Origin: CAMYLY01 sp036397755
GTDB taxonomy: Bacteria > Gemmatimonadota > Gemmatimonadetes > Gemmatimonadales > GWC2-71-9
Length of the DNA stretch: 64,000 nucleotides
Direction: 5' to 3'
Assembly (NCBI GenBank): GCA_036397755.1
Contig: DASWII010000012.1
Coordinates: 8,718 to 72,717, forward strand
Shown here one piece after another: positions 17,606 through 25,828 of the stretch. The translations under genes and the position numbers were made by a program. A model generated the notes under the pieces. That model was not told the DNA's origin and ran no database searches. It saw only the letters and a program-made list of their open reading frames with translations. Within the stretch, counting starts at the first letter, position 1; the number at the start of each line of letters is the position of its first letter.

Positions 17606-18586
17606 GTGGCACAACCGCGCGGCCGCGCGGGTCGGCACATGGTGGTCGGAGCGGCCACGATGGTGGCGGTGTTCGTGGCGATCGTCGCCTATCAGGTCAC
17701 CGTTCCCCTCGTGGCCGTGTGCGCCCTGCCACTGGCGGTCCTCTTGGTGCTCGGCAAGCCCGCGACGTGGGCGGCACGGGTCACTTTGGGCGTCGCCATA
17801 GGGATCGGGGCACTGTGGCTCACCCAGCCCGCGGAACCGCCCGGCTACGCGATGCGTGCGGGAGCCCTGTGGGCCACCGCGACCTTCGTCGCGCTCACGC
17901 TCACCACCGCGCTCTCGGTAAGCGCCCGGGCGCTGATCGCCCTCGGCGCCACCTTGGTCGGGGTGACCGCGACGCTGCCGTTTGTGGGCCTCTCCTGGGC
18001 CGAGTTACACTGGTGGGCCGAGCACCAACTGGGGCTGGGCGCACGCACGACCCTGGGGCGGTTCTGGATCGGAGTGGACCTGACGGGGGGATCGGGACCC
18101 GGCCGGCCCACCGACGTGGCCCAACTCCTCGAGGGATCCGTGCGTGTGATCGGCGCGATCGCTCCGGCCCTCGCCGCCCTGGCGATCCTTCTCGGGCTCA
18201 GCGTGGCCGGACAGTTCTACTATCGGTTGGCGGCCGCACCGCGGGGGACGCCGCCAAAGCCGTTCAAGACGTTTCGCTTCTCGGAACACCTCGGATGGTT
18301 GGCGATCGCCCCGTTGCTATTCCTGGTGATCCCGCGGTTTGCGGTGCTCAAACCGCTTGCCGCCAATGTGCTCGTGGTGCTGGCTGCGCTCTATGGGCTG
18401 CGGGGAGTGGCGGTGGCGGCATTCTTCCTGCCCCAGGTCACGGGAGCAGGGTTCTTGCTCTGGCTCCTCATCGGGACGATCATTCTCCTGATGCTGCCGG
18501 CCGTTGTGGGAGGCGCGATCGCCCTGGGGCTTCTCGACGCGGGACTGCAGATTCGCACACGCTGGAAAGCGGCCACACGATCCTGA
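17606..18586 (+). CDS. DUF2232 (YybS-like) polytopic membrane protein
   Basis: 326 residues with eight or more hydrophobic segments (for example VVGAATMVAVFVAIVAYQV and FLLWLLIGTIILLMLPAVVG). The FKTFRFSEHLGWLAIAPLL segment matches the conserved amphipathic motif of DUF2232. Members of the family lie between rpsR and rplI in several phyla, as here; the function is unproven. GTG 17606 is the first start after rpsR and ATG 17639 is an alternative. The frame open upstream of 17606 overlaps rpsR and is not homologous. Confidence 0.85.
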   Translation: MAQPRGRAGRHMVVGAATMVAVFVAIVAYQVTVPLVAVCALPLAVLLVLGKPATWAARVTLGVAIGIGALWLTQPAEPPGYAMRAGALWATATFVALTLTTALSVSARALIALGATLVGVTATLPFVGLSWAELHWWAEHQLGLGARTTLGRFWIGVDLTGGSGPGRPTDVAQLLEGSVRVIGAIAPALAALAILLGLSVAGQFYYRLAAAPRGTPPKPFKTFRFSEHLGWLAIAPLLFLVIPRFAVLKPLAANVLVVLAALYGLRGVAVAAFFLPQVTGAGFLLWLLIGTIILLMLPAVVGGAIALGLLDAGLQIRTRWKAATRS

Positions 18587-18602
18587 AGGGGTTGCACTGC
18601 GC

Positions 18603-19049
18603 ATGGATGTCATCTTACGGAAGCCTGTCGAGAACCTGGGCCGCGCCGGTGAGATCGTGAAGGTCAAGCCCGGATACGCGCGCAACTACTTGATCCCCAC
18701 CGGCTTAGCGTACCAGGCAACCGAAGCCAACAAGCAGCGTGCGGCTGCCGAGGCGGCACGGGTGGCTCAGCGACTGGCATCCACACGGGAATCGGCGGTC
18801 GCGATGGCGGCGACACTCGCGGCCATGGAGCTTCGGTTCACGGCCAAGTCGGGCGAGGGCGACCGATTGTTTGGGTCGATCACGTCGGCCGATATCGCCG
18901 CGCGACTGGCCGAGTCCGGCGTCGAGATCGACAAGCGGGTGATCGAGTTGGAAGCACCGATAAAGGCGATCGGCGTGTATGCGGTGCCGATCCGCCTGCA
19001 CCCGGACGTGCACGCCGAGCTGAAAGTCTGGGTCGACAAGGCGGAGTGA
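18603..19049 (+). CDS. rplI: 50S ribosomal protein bL9
   Basis: 148 residues. The N-terminal domain (MDVILRKPVENLGRAGEIVK, VKPGYARNYLIPTGLAYQAT) is followed by the long connecting helix (about 41-75) and the C-terminal rRNA-binding domain (LFGSITSADIAARLAESGVE, YAVPIRLHPDVHAELKVWV). Binds 23S rRNA near the L1 stalk. ATG 18603 gives the exact family N-terminus. The stop overlaps the next gene (GTGA). Confidence 0.98.
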   Translation: MDVILRKPVENLGRAGEIVKVKPGYARNYLIPTGLAYQATEANKQRAAAEAARVAQRLASTRESAVAMAATLAAMELRFTAKSGEGDRLFGSITSADIAARLAESGVEIDKRVIELEAPIKAIGVYAVPIRLHPDVHAELKVWVDKAE

Positions 19050-20863
19050 CCCCGTTGGCGGGGGGGATCGCCTATCTGGACGGCCCGCGGCTGCGCCGGT
19101 CGCTGCTGGCGGCGGCGGACTGGGTGGACTTGGGCCGCGAAGAGCTGAATCGAATCAACGTCTTCCCGGTTCCGGATGGGGATACGGGAACCAATTTCGC
19201 CATGACCCTCCGGGCCGCCGCGGAAAGCGTGCGCCCGCTCCGCCGCGCGCGCCTCGCGCAAGTCACCAAGACGATGGCGGAGGCCTGCGTGTTTGGAGCC
19301 CGCGGGAACTCCGGGATGTTGCTCTCCCACTTCCTGGTGGGCTTCCGAGAGTCATTGGGCGAAGTGACGGTCGCGTCCCCCGAGCACGTAGCCGAGGCCA
19401 TGCGCGCCGGTGCGGATCACGTGTACCGGGGGTTGGATGAGCCCGTGGAGGGCACCATTATCACGGTGGCACGCGACGCCGCCGAGGCGGCGCGGGCGGC
19501 CGCGAGAGCCACACGCGACTTCCGCGACTTCATGCGGCAGGTCCTTAATCGGGCTCAAGCGTCTCTCTCCCGCACCCCCGAACTCCTCGCGGTGCTCAAG
19601 GAGGCCGGCGTGGTCGACGCGGGCGCCAAGGGATTCGTCCGCCTGTTGGAGGGAATCGTCCGGCTCATGGACGGCGACCCGATGGTGGCCCTGACCGACA
19701 CGCCGGCCGTCACCCAGCCCGATGCCGCCGCAATGGCGAGCGTGACCGCCGACCAGGATTACCAGTATTGCACTCAGGTACTGGTGCGCGGCAACGCGCT
19801 GCCCGCGACCACCGTCGTCCGAACCAGCCTGCGCGAGCTGGGCGGGTCGATCGTTGTCCTGAGCACGAGCGACCTTTTGAAGGTCCACGTGCACACCGAC
19901 CATCCGCAGCGCGTGACGGAACTGGCCCGTTCCTGGGGGGCGGTCGAATCGTCGACCGCGCAGGACATGCGCGAACAACACCGCGAACGCGCGGTGACGC
20001 AGCGGAGTGTCGCCGTCGTGGTGGATTCGACCTGCGATCTCCCCGACGAGCTGGTGGATCGGCACCGAATCGTGATCGTGCCGGTGCAGGTCATCGCGAA
20101 CGGCGAGGCGCAGCTCGATCGGGTGGAGGTGCAAGCCGAAGACGTCTACCGGAGGATGCGAGCCGGGGAGACGTTCACGACATCGCAGCCGCCACCGGGC
20201 ACTATTGTCCGGGCCTTCCAGGATGCGTTGTGCGAAGCCGATCGCGTCTTGGCCTTGTTCCTCGCCGGCAAGCTCTCCGGCACGTACCAGTCCGCCCAAA
20301 CGGCGGCGGGCGCCGTCGAGGGACCCGTGACCACCTTCGACGCTCGTACTACGTCGCTGGGACTGGGTCTCTTGACCCTGCGCGCAGCGGAACTCGTCGA
20401 ACAAGGGCGGCCGATTCCCGACATCGTCGCCGAGTTGGATCGCGTGCGGGACAGGTCCGGCGGGTTCTTCACGGTGGATACGTTCGACAATCTGCTGCGA
20501 TCCGGCCGCGTGGGGCGCGGGAAGGCCTGGCTCGGAACCCTCCTGGACATCAAGCCGATCCTCGAAGTCACGAAGGAAGGGCGGGTGGCGCCGCTCGACC
20601 GCGTGCGGGGCCGTGACGCCCTTGTTCCCCGCATCCTGGAGCACTTGGAGCGCGTCCTGACCCCGCGTCCGCGACGCCTGCGCATGGGTGTGGTGCATGC
20701 CGACGAACCGGACGTTGCCGCGATGTTGCGGGACGAGTTCCAGCGCCGATTCGAACCCGAGGACGTGCTGGTCCATCCGGTGACGGCGGCCATTGGTGTG
20801 CACGTGGGACCGGGCGCTTGGGGTGTGTTTTTCCAGATCGAGGAGCCGGCGGACACGGCGTGA
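19046..20863 (+). CDS. DAK2-DegV fusion: fatty-acid kinase FakA-like ATPase joined to FakB-like lipid binder
   Basis: 605 residues. Residues about 10-205 form a DAK2 (DhaL/FakA) nucleotide domain with NVFPVPDGDTGTNFAMTL, GARGNSGMLLSHFLVGF and the C-terminal VDAGAKGFV. About 225-310 match the FakA middle domain (YCTQVLVRG, LKVHVHTDHP, DMREQH). From about 325 to the end is a DegV/FakB domain (VVVDSTCDLPDEL, FTTSQPPPG, LAGKLSGTYQSA, DTFDNLLRSGRVG). In Firmicutes FakA phosphorylates a fatty acid carried by separate FakB; here both are one chain and the FakA C-terminal domain is replaced by DegV. Start GTG overlaps the rplI stop. Confidence 0.92.
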   Translation: MTPLAGGIAYLDGPRLRRSLLAAADWVDLGREELNRINVFPVPDGDTGTNFAMTLRAAAESVRPLRRARLAQVTKTMAEACVFGARGNSGMLLSHFLVGFRESLGEVTVASPEHVAEAMRAGADHVYRGLDEPVEGTIITVARDAAEAARAAARATRDFRDFMRQVLNRAQASLSRTPELLAVLKEAGVVDAGAKGFVRLLEGIVRLMDGDPMVALTDTPAVTQPDAAAMASVTADQDYQYCTQVLVRGNALPATTVVRTSLRELGGSIVVLSTSDLLKVHVHTDHPQRVTELARSWGAVESSTAQDMREQHRERAVTQRSVAVVVDSTCDLPDELVDRHRIVIVPVQVIANGEAQLDRVEVQAEDVYRRMRAGETFTTSQPPPGTIVRAFQDALCEADRVLALFLAGKLSGTYQSAQTAAGAVEGPVTTFDARTTSLGLGLLTLRAAELVEQGRPIPDIVAELDRVRDRSGGFFTVDTFDNLLRSGRVGRGKAWLGTLLDIKPILEVTKEGRVAPLDRVRGRDALVPRILEHLERVLTPRPRRLRMGVVHADEPDVAAMLRDEFQRRFEPEDVLVHPVTAAIGVHVGPGAWGVFFQIEEPADTA

Positions 20864-21279
20864 GTACCGGTCGGCGCACCTCCCGTGGCACGAGCGGACG
20901 CCGACAGACTCGTGCGGCGGCGGCGGCGCTCACCCGCCGTGAGCTCGCGCTGATCGTACGGGCACTACAGGCGCGCAAGGCGATCGATCTGCTCGTGCTC
21001 GACCTGGCGGGGGTGAGCGAGGCGGCCGACTACTTCGTTATCGCCTCGGGATCGTCGGACACGCACGTGCGATCGCTCGCCGAGCACGTGCTGGGCTCGT
21101 TGCGGGATGCGGGGGTGCGGCCCCATCATGAGGAGGGCGTCGCCGGCGGTCGGTGGGCCCTTCTCGACTTCGTGGACTGTGTCGTTCATGTCTTCCACCC
21201 AACGCTGCGCGACTACTACCAACTCGAGCGTTTGTGGGCGGATGCGGCACCCGTGGCGCTGGAGCAACTGGCCACGTAG
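20860..21279 (+). CDS. rsfS: Ribosomal silencing factor RsfS
   Basis: 139 residues: a basic, probably disordered N-terminal tail of about 35 residues, then the RsfS/Iojap fold with DYFVIASGSSDTHVRSLAEHV, GRWALLDFVDCVVHVFHP and TLRDYYQLERLW. It binds uL14 and blocks subunit joining under starvation. GTG 20860 overlaps the previous stop (GTGA). Its 3' end is overlapped by the signal peptide of the next gene, by 38 bases. Confidence 0.95.
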   Translation: MSTGRRTSRGTSGRRQTRAAAAALTRRELALIVRALQARKAIDLLVLDLAGVSEAADYFVIASGSSDTHVRSLAEHVLGSLRDAGVRPHHEEGVAGGRWALLDFVDCVVHVFHPTLRDYYQLERLWADAAPVALEQLAT

Positions 21280-24200
21280 CGCGCTCGCCGCCCTCGCCTG
21301 GAGCACGGCCGTTCCCGCACCAGGCGCCGCACAGTATTTCGGCCAAAACCGCGTTCTTCGCCACGCCAGTGACTTTGCGGTCATCGAGACCGAGCACTTC
21401 GAGGTGTTTTACCCGCGAGCCTACCGGCGCGAGGCGCTCGAAGGAGCGCAGTTCGCGGAACGGGCCTACAACCGGCTCGCGCGGCTCCTCAATCATCGGT
21501 ACCGAGAGCGTCAGCCGCTCATTCTCTTCGCCTCCGAGGCGGAGTTCTACGAGAACAATGTGACTCCCGTCGGTGAAGGAACCGCGGGAGTTACCGAGCC
21601 CTACCGGCATCGGGTGCTGCTGCCGTTCGCGACCACGACCAGTGAGTTCGAGCACATTCTCGTGCACGAGCTGGTCCACCAGTTCCAGTTCGACGTGTAT
21701 GCCGGGGGACGGATCGGCGCCGCCATCCCGGGGTTGATGGCCACTCGTCCGCCGCTGTGGTTCCTCGAGGGCATGGCGGAGTACCTGTCGGTGGGTCCGA
21801 TCGATCCCCAAACCGCGATGTGGCTGCGTGACGCGCTGCTGCGCCATGCCCTGCCCTCCGCCCAAACCCTGATGCGCGACGGCGGGCTCGCGCCGTACCG
21901 ATTCGGTCACGCCCTGTTCGCCTACATCGGCGAGCGCTGGGGGGATGCCACGATCGGCGAGCTGCTCCAGGCCACGGCGGTGAGTGGGGTCGAGGCCGCG
22001 AGTACGCGGGTCCTTGGCCGCTCCTTGCAGGCACTCGTCGACGAGTGGCGAAGCGCGGTCGCCGCCGCCTACACGCCGCAGCTCGCCTCCCTCGAGCCTG
22101 CGCAGGCTTTCGCGACTCCGGCGCTCGTGCCCGGGCAACGGGGCACGCTGCGCATCGCTCCAGCCCTCTCACCGGACGGGCGCTATCTCGCCTATCTGTC
22201 GGAAGGCGATTCGTACTTCGTCGATCTCTACCTCGCCGACCCGCTATCCGGCCGCGTCCTGCAACGCTTGGTGCGCAGCGCGTTTCGCGCCGATTACGAG
22301 AGTCTCCGGTTCATCTACTCCGCGGCCGCTTGGTCGCCCGATGGGCAGCGGCTTGCCATGGCGGTTCGGCACGAGAACCGCGACGACCTCGTCATCATAC
22401 GCGTGCCCGACGGCACCGAACTCACCCGCATAGCGGCGCCCGTGGCCACCATCAGCACGCCCGCGTGGTCTCCCGACGGCAGCGAAATCGTGTTTGCGGG
22501 CCAAGACGGCGGGGCCACCGATTTGTTTGTCGCCACGGTGAACGGGAGCGCGATCCGTCGGCTCACCGACGACCGTTTCGCCGACCTCCACCCCACCTGG
22601 TCTCCCGACGGGCGCACCATCGCGTTCGTCACCGATCGCCCGGACACGGCAGGTGGCCCGAGCAGCCCGCTGGCCATCGCGCTGTTGGATCTCGCGTCGG
22701 GCACGATCACTCGTGCTTCCGGCATGACGGGGAGGAACACGAACCCGCAATTCAGCCCCGACGGTCGTACGATCGCGTTCGTGTCGGATCGCACCGGGAT
22801 CCCGAATGTGTTCTTGCTCGATCGCGGGCGTGACACGGTGTGGCAGCTGACCAACGTCGAGACGGGCGTCGCCGGGTTGACACCGTATTCTCCCGCGATT
22901 TCGTGGGCCTGGCGCGCCGACCAACTGGCCTTCAGCTATTTCGGGGCCGGCACGTTCGACCTGTACGTGGCCGTGGACCCCCGCGCGTTGCGCGACAAAC
23001 CGTTCCCCGCGACGGCGCCCCCGCTTGCGATCGGGCGCCTGCTGCCACCGACGGACACCGCGACGGCGCCGCCCGCCGCGGTCGCCGAGCCCTCCCGCGA
23101 CGAACCTCCACTCGGATACCGGACCGTGCGGGAACTCATGGCGGCCGACGACGGGCGTCTCCCCGATACGACCACCTTCCGGTTCCGTAACTACCGGCCC
23201 GGATTGGCGCCGGAGTATGTCGGCGTCGCCTCGATCGGTTATGTGCGGGACAACTTCGGGAGCGGGGTCTACGGCGGGACCGCCATCGAGTTGGCGGACA
23301 TGCTGGCAACCCACCGCGTGGTTGCCGGCTTGGAGATCAACGGTCGCATCGAAGAAGCGAGGGTGCTGGGGATGTACGCGAGTACGGGCAAGCGGATCCA
23401 GTGGGCCGCCGGCCTCGCACAGTACCCCGTCTTCTACTACACGGGGAGCGACGTCGGGCAGGACCCGCAGGGGCGCCCGACGCTGGAGACGCATGTCGAA
23501 CGCCTGATCTATCGCGAGGTCTTCGCCCAGGCCGCATATCCGCTCGATCGGTTCCGCCGCCTCGAGTTGCGTGCGCGGGGCGTCCAGGTCCGCCGCGACG
23601 TGCTGGAGTTCACCGAGCGATTTGACGACGCGCTCGGCCGCTACGGCTTCGATCGACAGACACTGAGCCTCGGCTCCGGCACCTTCACCCAACCCGCGAT
23701 CGCATTCGTCTTCGACAACGCGCAAGGGTTGGCGGTCGGACCATTCTTCGGCCGGCGCAGCCGTTTCCAGTATGCCCCGGCGTTCGGCGACCTTCGCTTC
23801 CACGAAGTCCTGCTGGACTACCGGCGATACGACAACCTGACGAGCTGGCTGACCTTCGCCTCCCGCCTCTTCCTGTTCGGGCGGTATGGCGAAGCCAGCA
23901 ACCAGTTTCCGGTCTTCCTCGGAACGACGGAACTCGTGCGCGGCTACACCGCCGGGTCCCTGCGCGCGCACGAATGTCGCGAGGCCGCGCGCCAAGCGAC
24001 GCGGACAGGATGCGCCGCGCTGGACCGGCTCATCGGTTCCCGTGTTGCGGCGGTCAGTGCCGAGGTGCGCGCGCCGATCGTTCGGGGCGAGCGCGGCCCG
24101 CTGCCACCGGCCGAAGCCGCCGTGTTCGTCGACGCGGGCATCGCGTGGGACCGCGGATCGGCATTGGCGTTCCGCCCCGGAACCGATGGGACCGCCCTGA

Positions 24201-24343
24201 CACGGTGGCCCGTGGCATCGTGGGGAATGGCGATGCGGGTCAACATGTATGGCCTGTTCGTCCTGCGGGCGGACCTCACCCGCCCCCTCTCACGACCCCA
24301 CGACAACTGGTACGTTACCCTGAGTCTTGGCCCGACGTTTTGA
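21242..24343 (+). CDS. Metallopeptidase MA-like + TolB-type propeller + Omp85-like barrel protein
   Basis: 1033 residues from ATG 21242, which opens a signal peptide (LAALAWSTAVPAPGAAQYF). Residues about 45-275 form a gluzincin-type peptidase with H142-E143-x-x-H146 in VHELVHQ and a downstream LEGMAEY whose E176 fits the third zinc ligand. Residues about 290-600 carry WD40-like/PD40 propeller repeats (APALSPDGRYLAYL, AWSPDGSEIVFAG, TWSPDGRTIAFVT, QFSPDGRTIAFVS). The C-terminal third resembles an Omp85/surface-antigen barrel, including TTELVRGYTAG, which matches the VRG(F/Y) loop-6 motif. Role unknown; likely an outer-membrane-anchored periplasmic or surface peptidase. Confidence 0.85.
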   Translation: MRHPWRWSNWPRSALAALAWSTAVPAPGAAQYFGQNRVLRHASDFAVIETEHFEVFYPRAYRREALEGAQFAERAYNRLARLLNHRYRERQPLILFASEAEFYENNVTPVGEGTAGVTEPYRHRVLLPFATTTSEFEHILVHELVHQFQFDVYAGGRIGAAIPGLMATRPPLWFLEGMAEYLSVGPIDPQTAMWLRDALLRHALPSAQTLMRDGGLAPYRFGHALFAYIGERWGDATIGELLQATAVSGVEAASTRVLGRSLQALVDEWRSAVAAAYTPQLASLEPAQAFATPALVPGQRGTLRIAPALSPDGRYLAYLSEGDSYFVDLYLADPLSGRVLQRLVRSAFRADYESLRFIYSAAAWSPDGQRLAMAVRHENRDDLVIIRVPDGTELTRIAAPVATISTPAWSPDGSEIVFAGQDGGATDLFVATVNGSAIRRLTDDRFADLHPTWSPDGRTIAFVTDRPDTAGGPSSPLAIALLDLASGTITRASGMTGRNTNPQFSPDGRTIAFVSDRTGIPNVFLLDRGRDTVWQLTNVETGVAGLTPYSPAISWAWRADQLAFSYFGAGTFDLYVAVDPRALRDKPFPATAPPLAIGRLLPPTDTATAPPAAVAEPSRDEPPLGYRTVRELMAADDGRLPDTTTFRFRNYRPGLAPEYVGVASIGYVRDNFGSGVYGGTAIELADMLATHRVVAGLEINGRIEEARVLGMYASTGKRIQWAAGLAQYPVFYYTGSDVGQDPQGRPTLETHVERLIYREVFAQAAYPLDRFRRLELRARGVQVRRDVLEFTERFDDALGRYGFDRQTLSLGSGTFTQPAIAFVFDNAQGLAVGPFFGRRSRFQYAPAFGDLRFHEVLLDYRRYDNLTSWLTFASRLFLFGRYGEASNQFPVFLGTTELVRGYTAGSLRAHECREAARQATRTGCAALDRLIGSRVAAVSAEVRAPIVRGERGPLPPAEAAVFVDAGIAWDRGSALAFRPGTDGTALTRWPVASWGMAMRVNMYGLFVLRADLTRPLSRPHDNWYVTLSLGPTF

Positions 24344-24393
24344 GGCGTTCAGCCGCGCTTGCCTGACCTCTCCCACGCTCCTAGCTTCCGCGC

Positions 24394-25794
24394 GTGCATT
24401 CCCGAGTCTCCCTCACCGTGCTCCTGGCGCTCACGACCTCCTGCGGCAACGGCGCGCGGTCCAACCCGGTCAAGGATGCCCTGGCGGCGACCCGTCCGCC
24501 GGGCGAGTCCCAGATGTCGGTCGCCTTCCGCCTCCCCGGCTCCGGGCGGAATACCGGGCTGTACCGGCTTCCGGCGCTGGCCCAGGTGGCCTGGCGTTTC
24601 GAGGCGGCCAGCGCCGCACCGGCCGCCGTCGTGGGATTCGTTTCGGACGAGGACCTGGTCTACGCGCTGACGCAGCGCCAGGAGCTCGTGGCGCTCGATT
24701 TGGGCAGCGGACTGGTGCGAACCGTCGACAGTGCCGTCGCGCGTGCCGTCATGTCTCCGACGGGGGCGTTGCACATCGTCCGGACGGACAACTCCGTGGC
24801 GCAGGTGTCGCGGCGGATCGTCACGGAATGGAATGCACGTTTTTCGGGGATCCCGGCAGCGATGCACGGCGCCGTCCGTGATCGGCTGGTCGGCGTCGTC
24901 GATACGGGAGGATCGCCGAGACTCGAACTCCTGTCGCCAGGACAGGCGTCCGGCACGACCCAACCGCTTCCCCGTGGGGAGGTCGCCTTCGCCCCGTGGG
25001 GGGACGCCGTTGCCGTGGCGACGGAGACGGGGGTCGCGATCCTGGATCCCACCGGTGATGCCGCCCCTCGACACTTCGACACCTCGACACCCGCACGTCA
25101 CGTCACGTTTTCGCCCTCGGGCCACCGGCTGTACGTCACGGACGGTGAGGCACGCCTGATCGTGGTCGAGCGTTTTGAGCTTGACGTCCTCGGCACGTTG
25201 CCGCTTCCAGAGCCACCGGCGGCGCTGCGACCGGATCCCCACGGACGATTGCTGCTCGCCGCCGGCAGCGAGGAAACCGTGTACGTGATCGATCTCGTCA
25301 CGCTGTCGGTCGTCGGTCGTGTCCGGTCGCGCTGGGGAGACGACCTCCCCAGCGTGGCCGGTGAGGGCCTGGTGCTGGCGCAGCTCGACGACGCGGTGCT
25401 GGCGGTCGACGCACGGTCGGGAGAGGAGCTGGGTCGGGTCGAATCCACTACGCGCGACCGCTGGCTGATCGCCCAATGGGATCCCCGGCGCCCGGTGCTG
25501 GAATTCGCCACGGACGTGGCGGAGACGCCGACGCCGGCCGGGCAATTGGTGTACGTGCAGGTGAGCTCCTCGCACAATCCGGAATGGGCGCGCGACTTCG
25601 CCGAGAATCTGCGTCGCGCGGGGGTTGCCGCCACCGTGCTCCCCCCGGGGTCGAACGACGAACTGCACCGCGTCGTCCTGGGACCGTACCGGTCGCGGGA
25701 CGAGGCGGAGTCCACCGCCCGGCGACTGGGACTGCCGTTCTGGATCTTCACGCAGGACACAACGAGTAGCGACACGACGGGAGACGGACGTTGA
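24394..25794 (+). CDS. Lipoprotein: beta-propeller with C-terminal SPOR domain
   Basis: 466 residues. A lipobox (VLLALTTSC) predicts a lipid-anchored periplasmic protein. About 60-370 reads as a beta-propeller of irregular YVTN-like blades (GHRLYVTDGEARLIVVERF, ETVYVIDLVTLSVVGRV). The last 80 residues form a SPOR domain (GQLVYVQVSSSHNPEWA, HRVVLGPYRSRDEAE), which in characterised proteins binds denuded septal peptidoglycan. So it may localise to the division site. GTG 24394 directly opens the signal peptide. It precedes smc by 34 bases, so the two may be co-transcribed. Confidence 0.82.
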   Translation: MHSRVSLTVLLALTTSCGNGARSNPVKDALAATRPPGESQMSVAFRLPGSGRNTGLYRLPALAQVAWRFEAASAAPAAVVGFVSDEDLVYALTQRQELVALDLGSGLVRTVDSAVARAVMSPTGALHIVRTDNSVAQVSRRIVTEWNARFSGIPAAMHGAVRDRLVGVVDTGGSPRLELLSPGQASGTTQPLPRGEVAFAPWGDAVAVATETGVAILDPTGDAAPRHFDTSTPARHVTFSPSGHRLYVTDGEARLIVVERFELDVLGTLPLPEPPAALRPDPHGRLLLAAGSEETVYVIDLVTLSVVGRVRSRWGDDLPSVAGEGLVLAQLDDAVLAVDARSGEELGRVESTTRDRWLIAQWDPRRPVLEFATDVAETPTPAGQLVYVQVSSSHNPEWARDFAENLRRAGVAATVLPPGSNDELHRVVLGPYRSRDEAESTARRLGLPFWIFTQDTTSSDTTGDGR

Positions 25795-25828
25795 ACGGGA
25801 ACGACGACGCTATACGCAGGGGACGCCC

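Noticed and set aside
22244..23995. 583-residue minus-strand frame
   Set aside because: It lies opposite the peptidase/propeller gene, is low in hydrophobic order, and matches no family.
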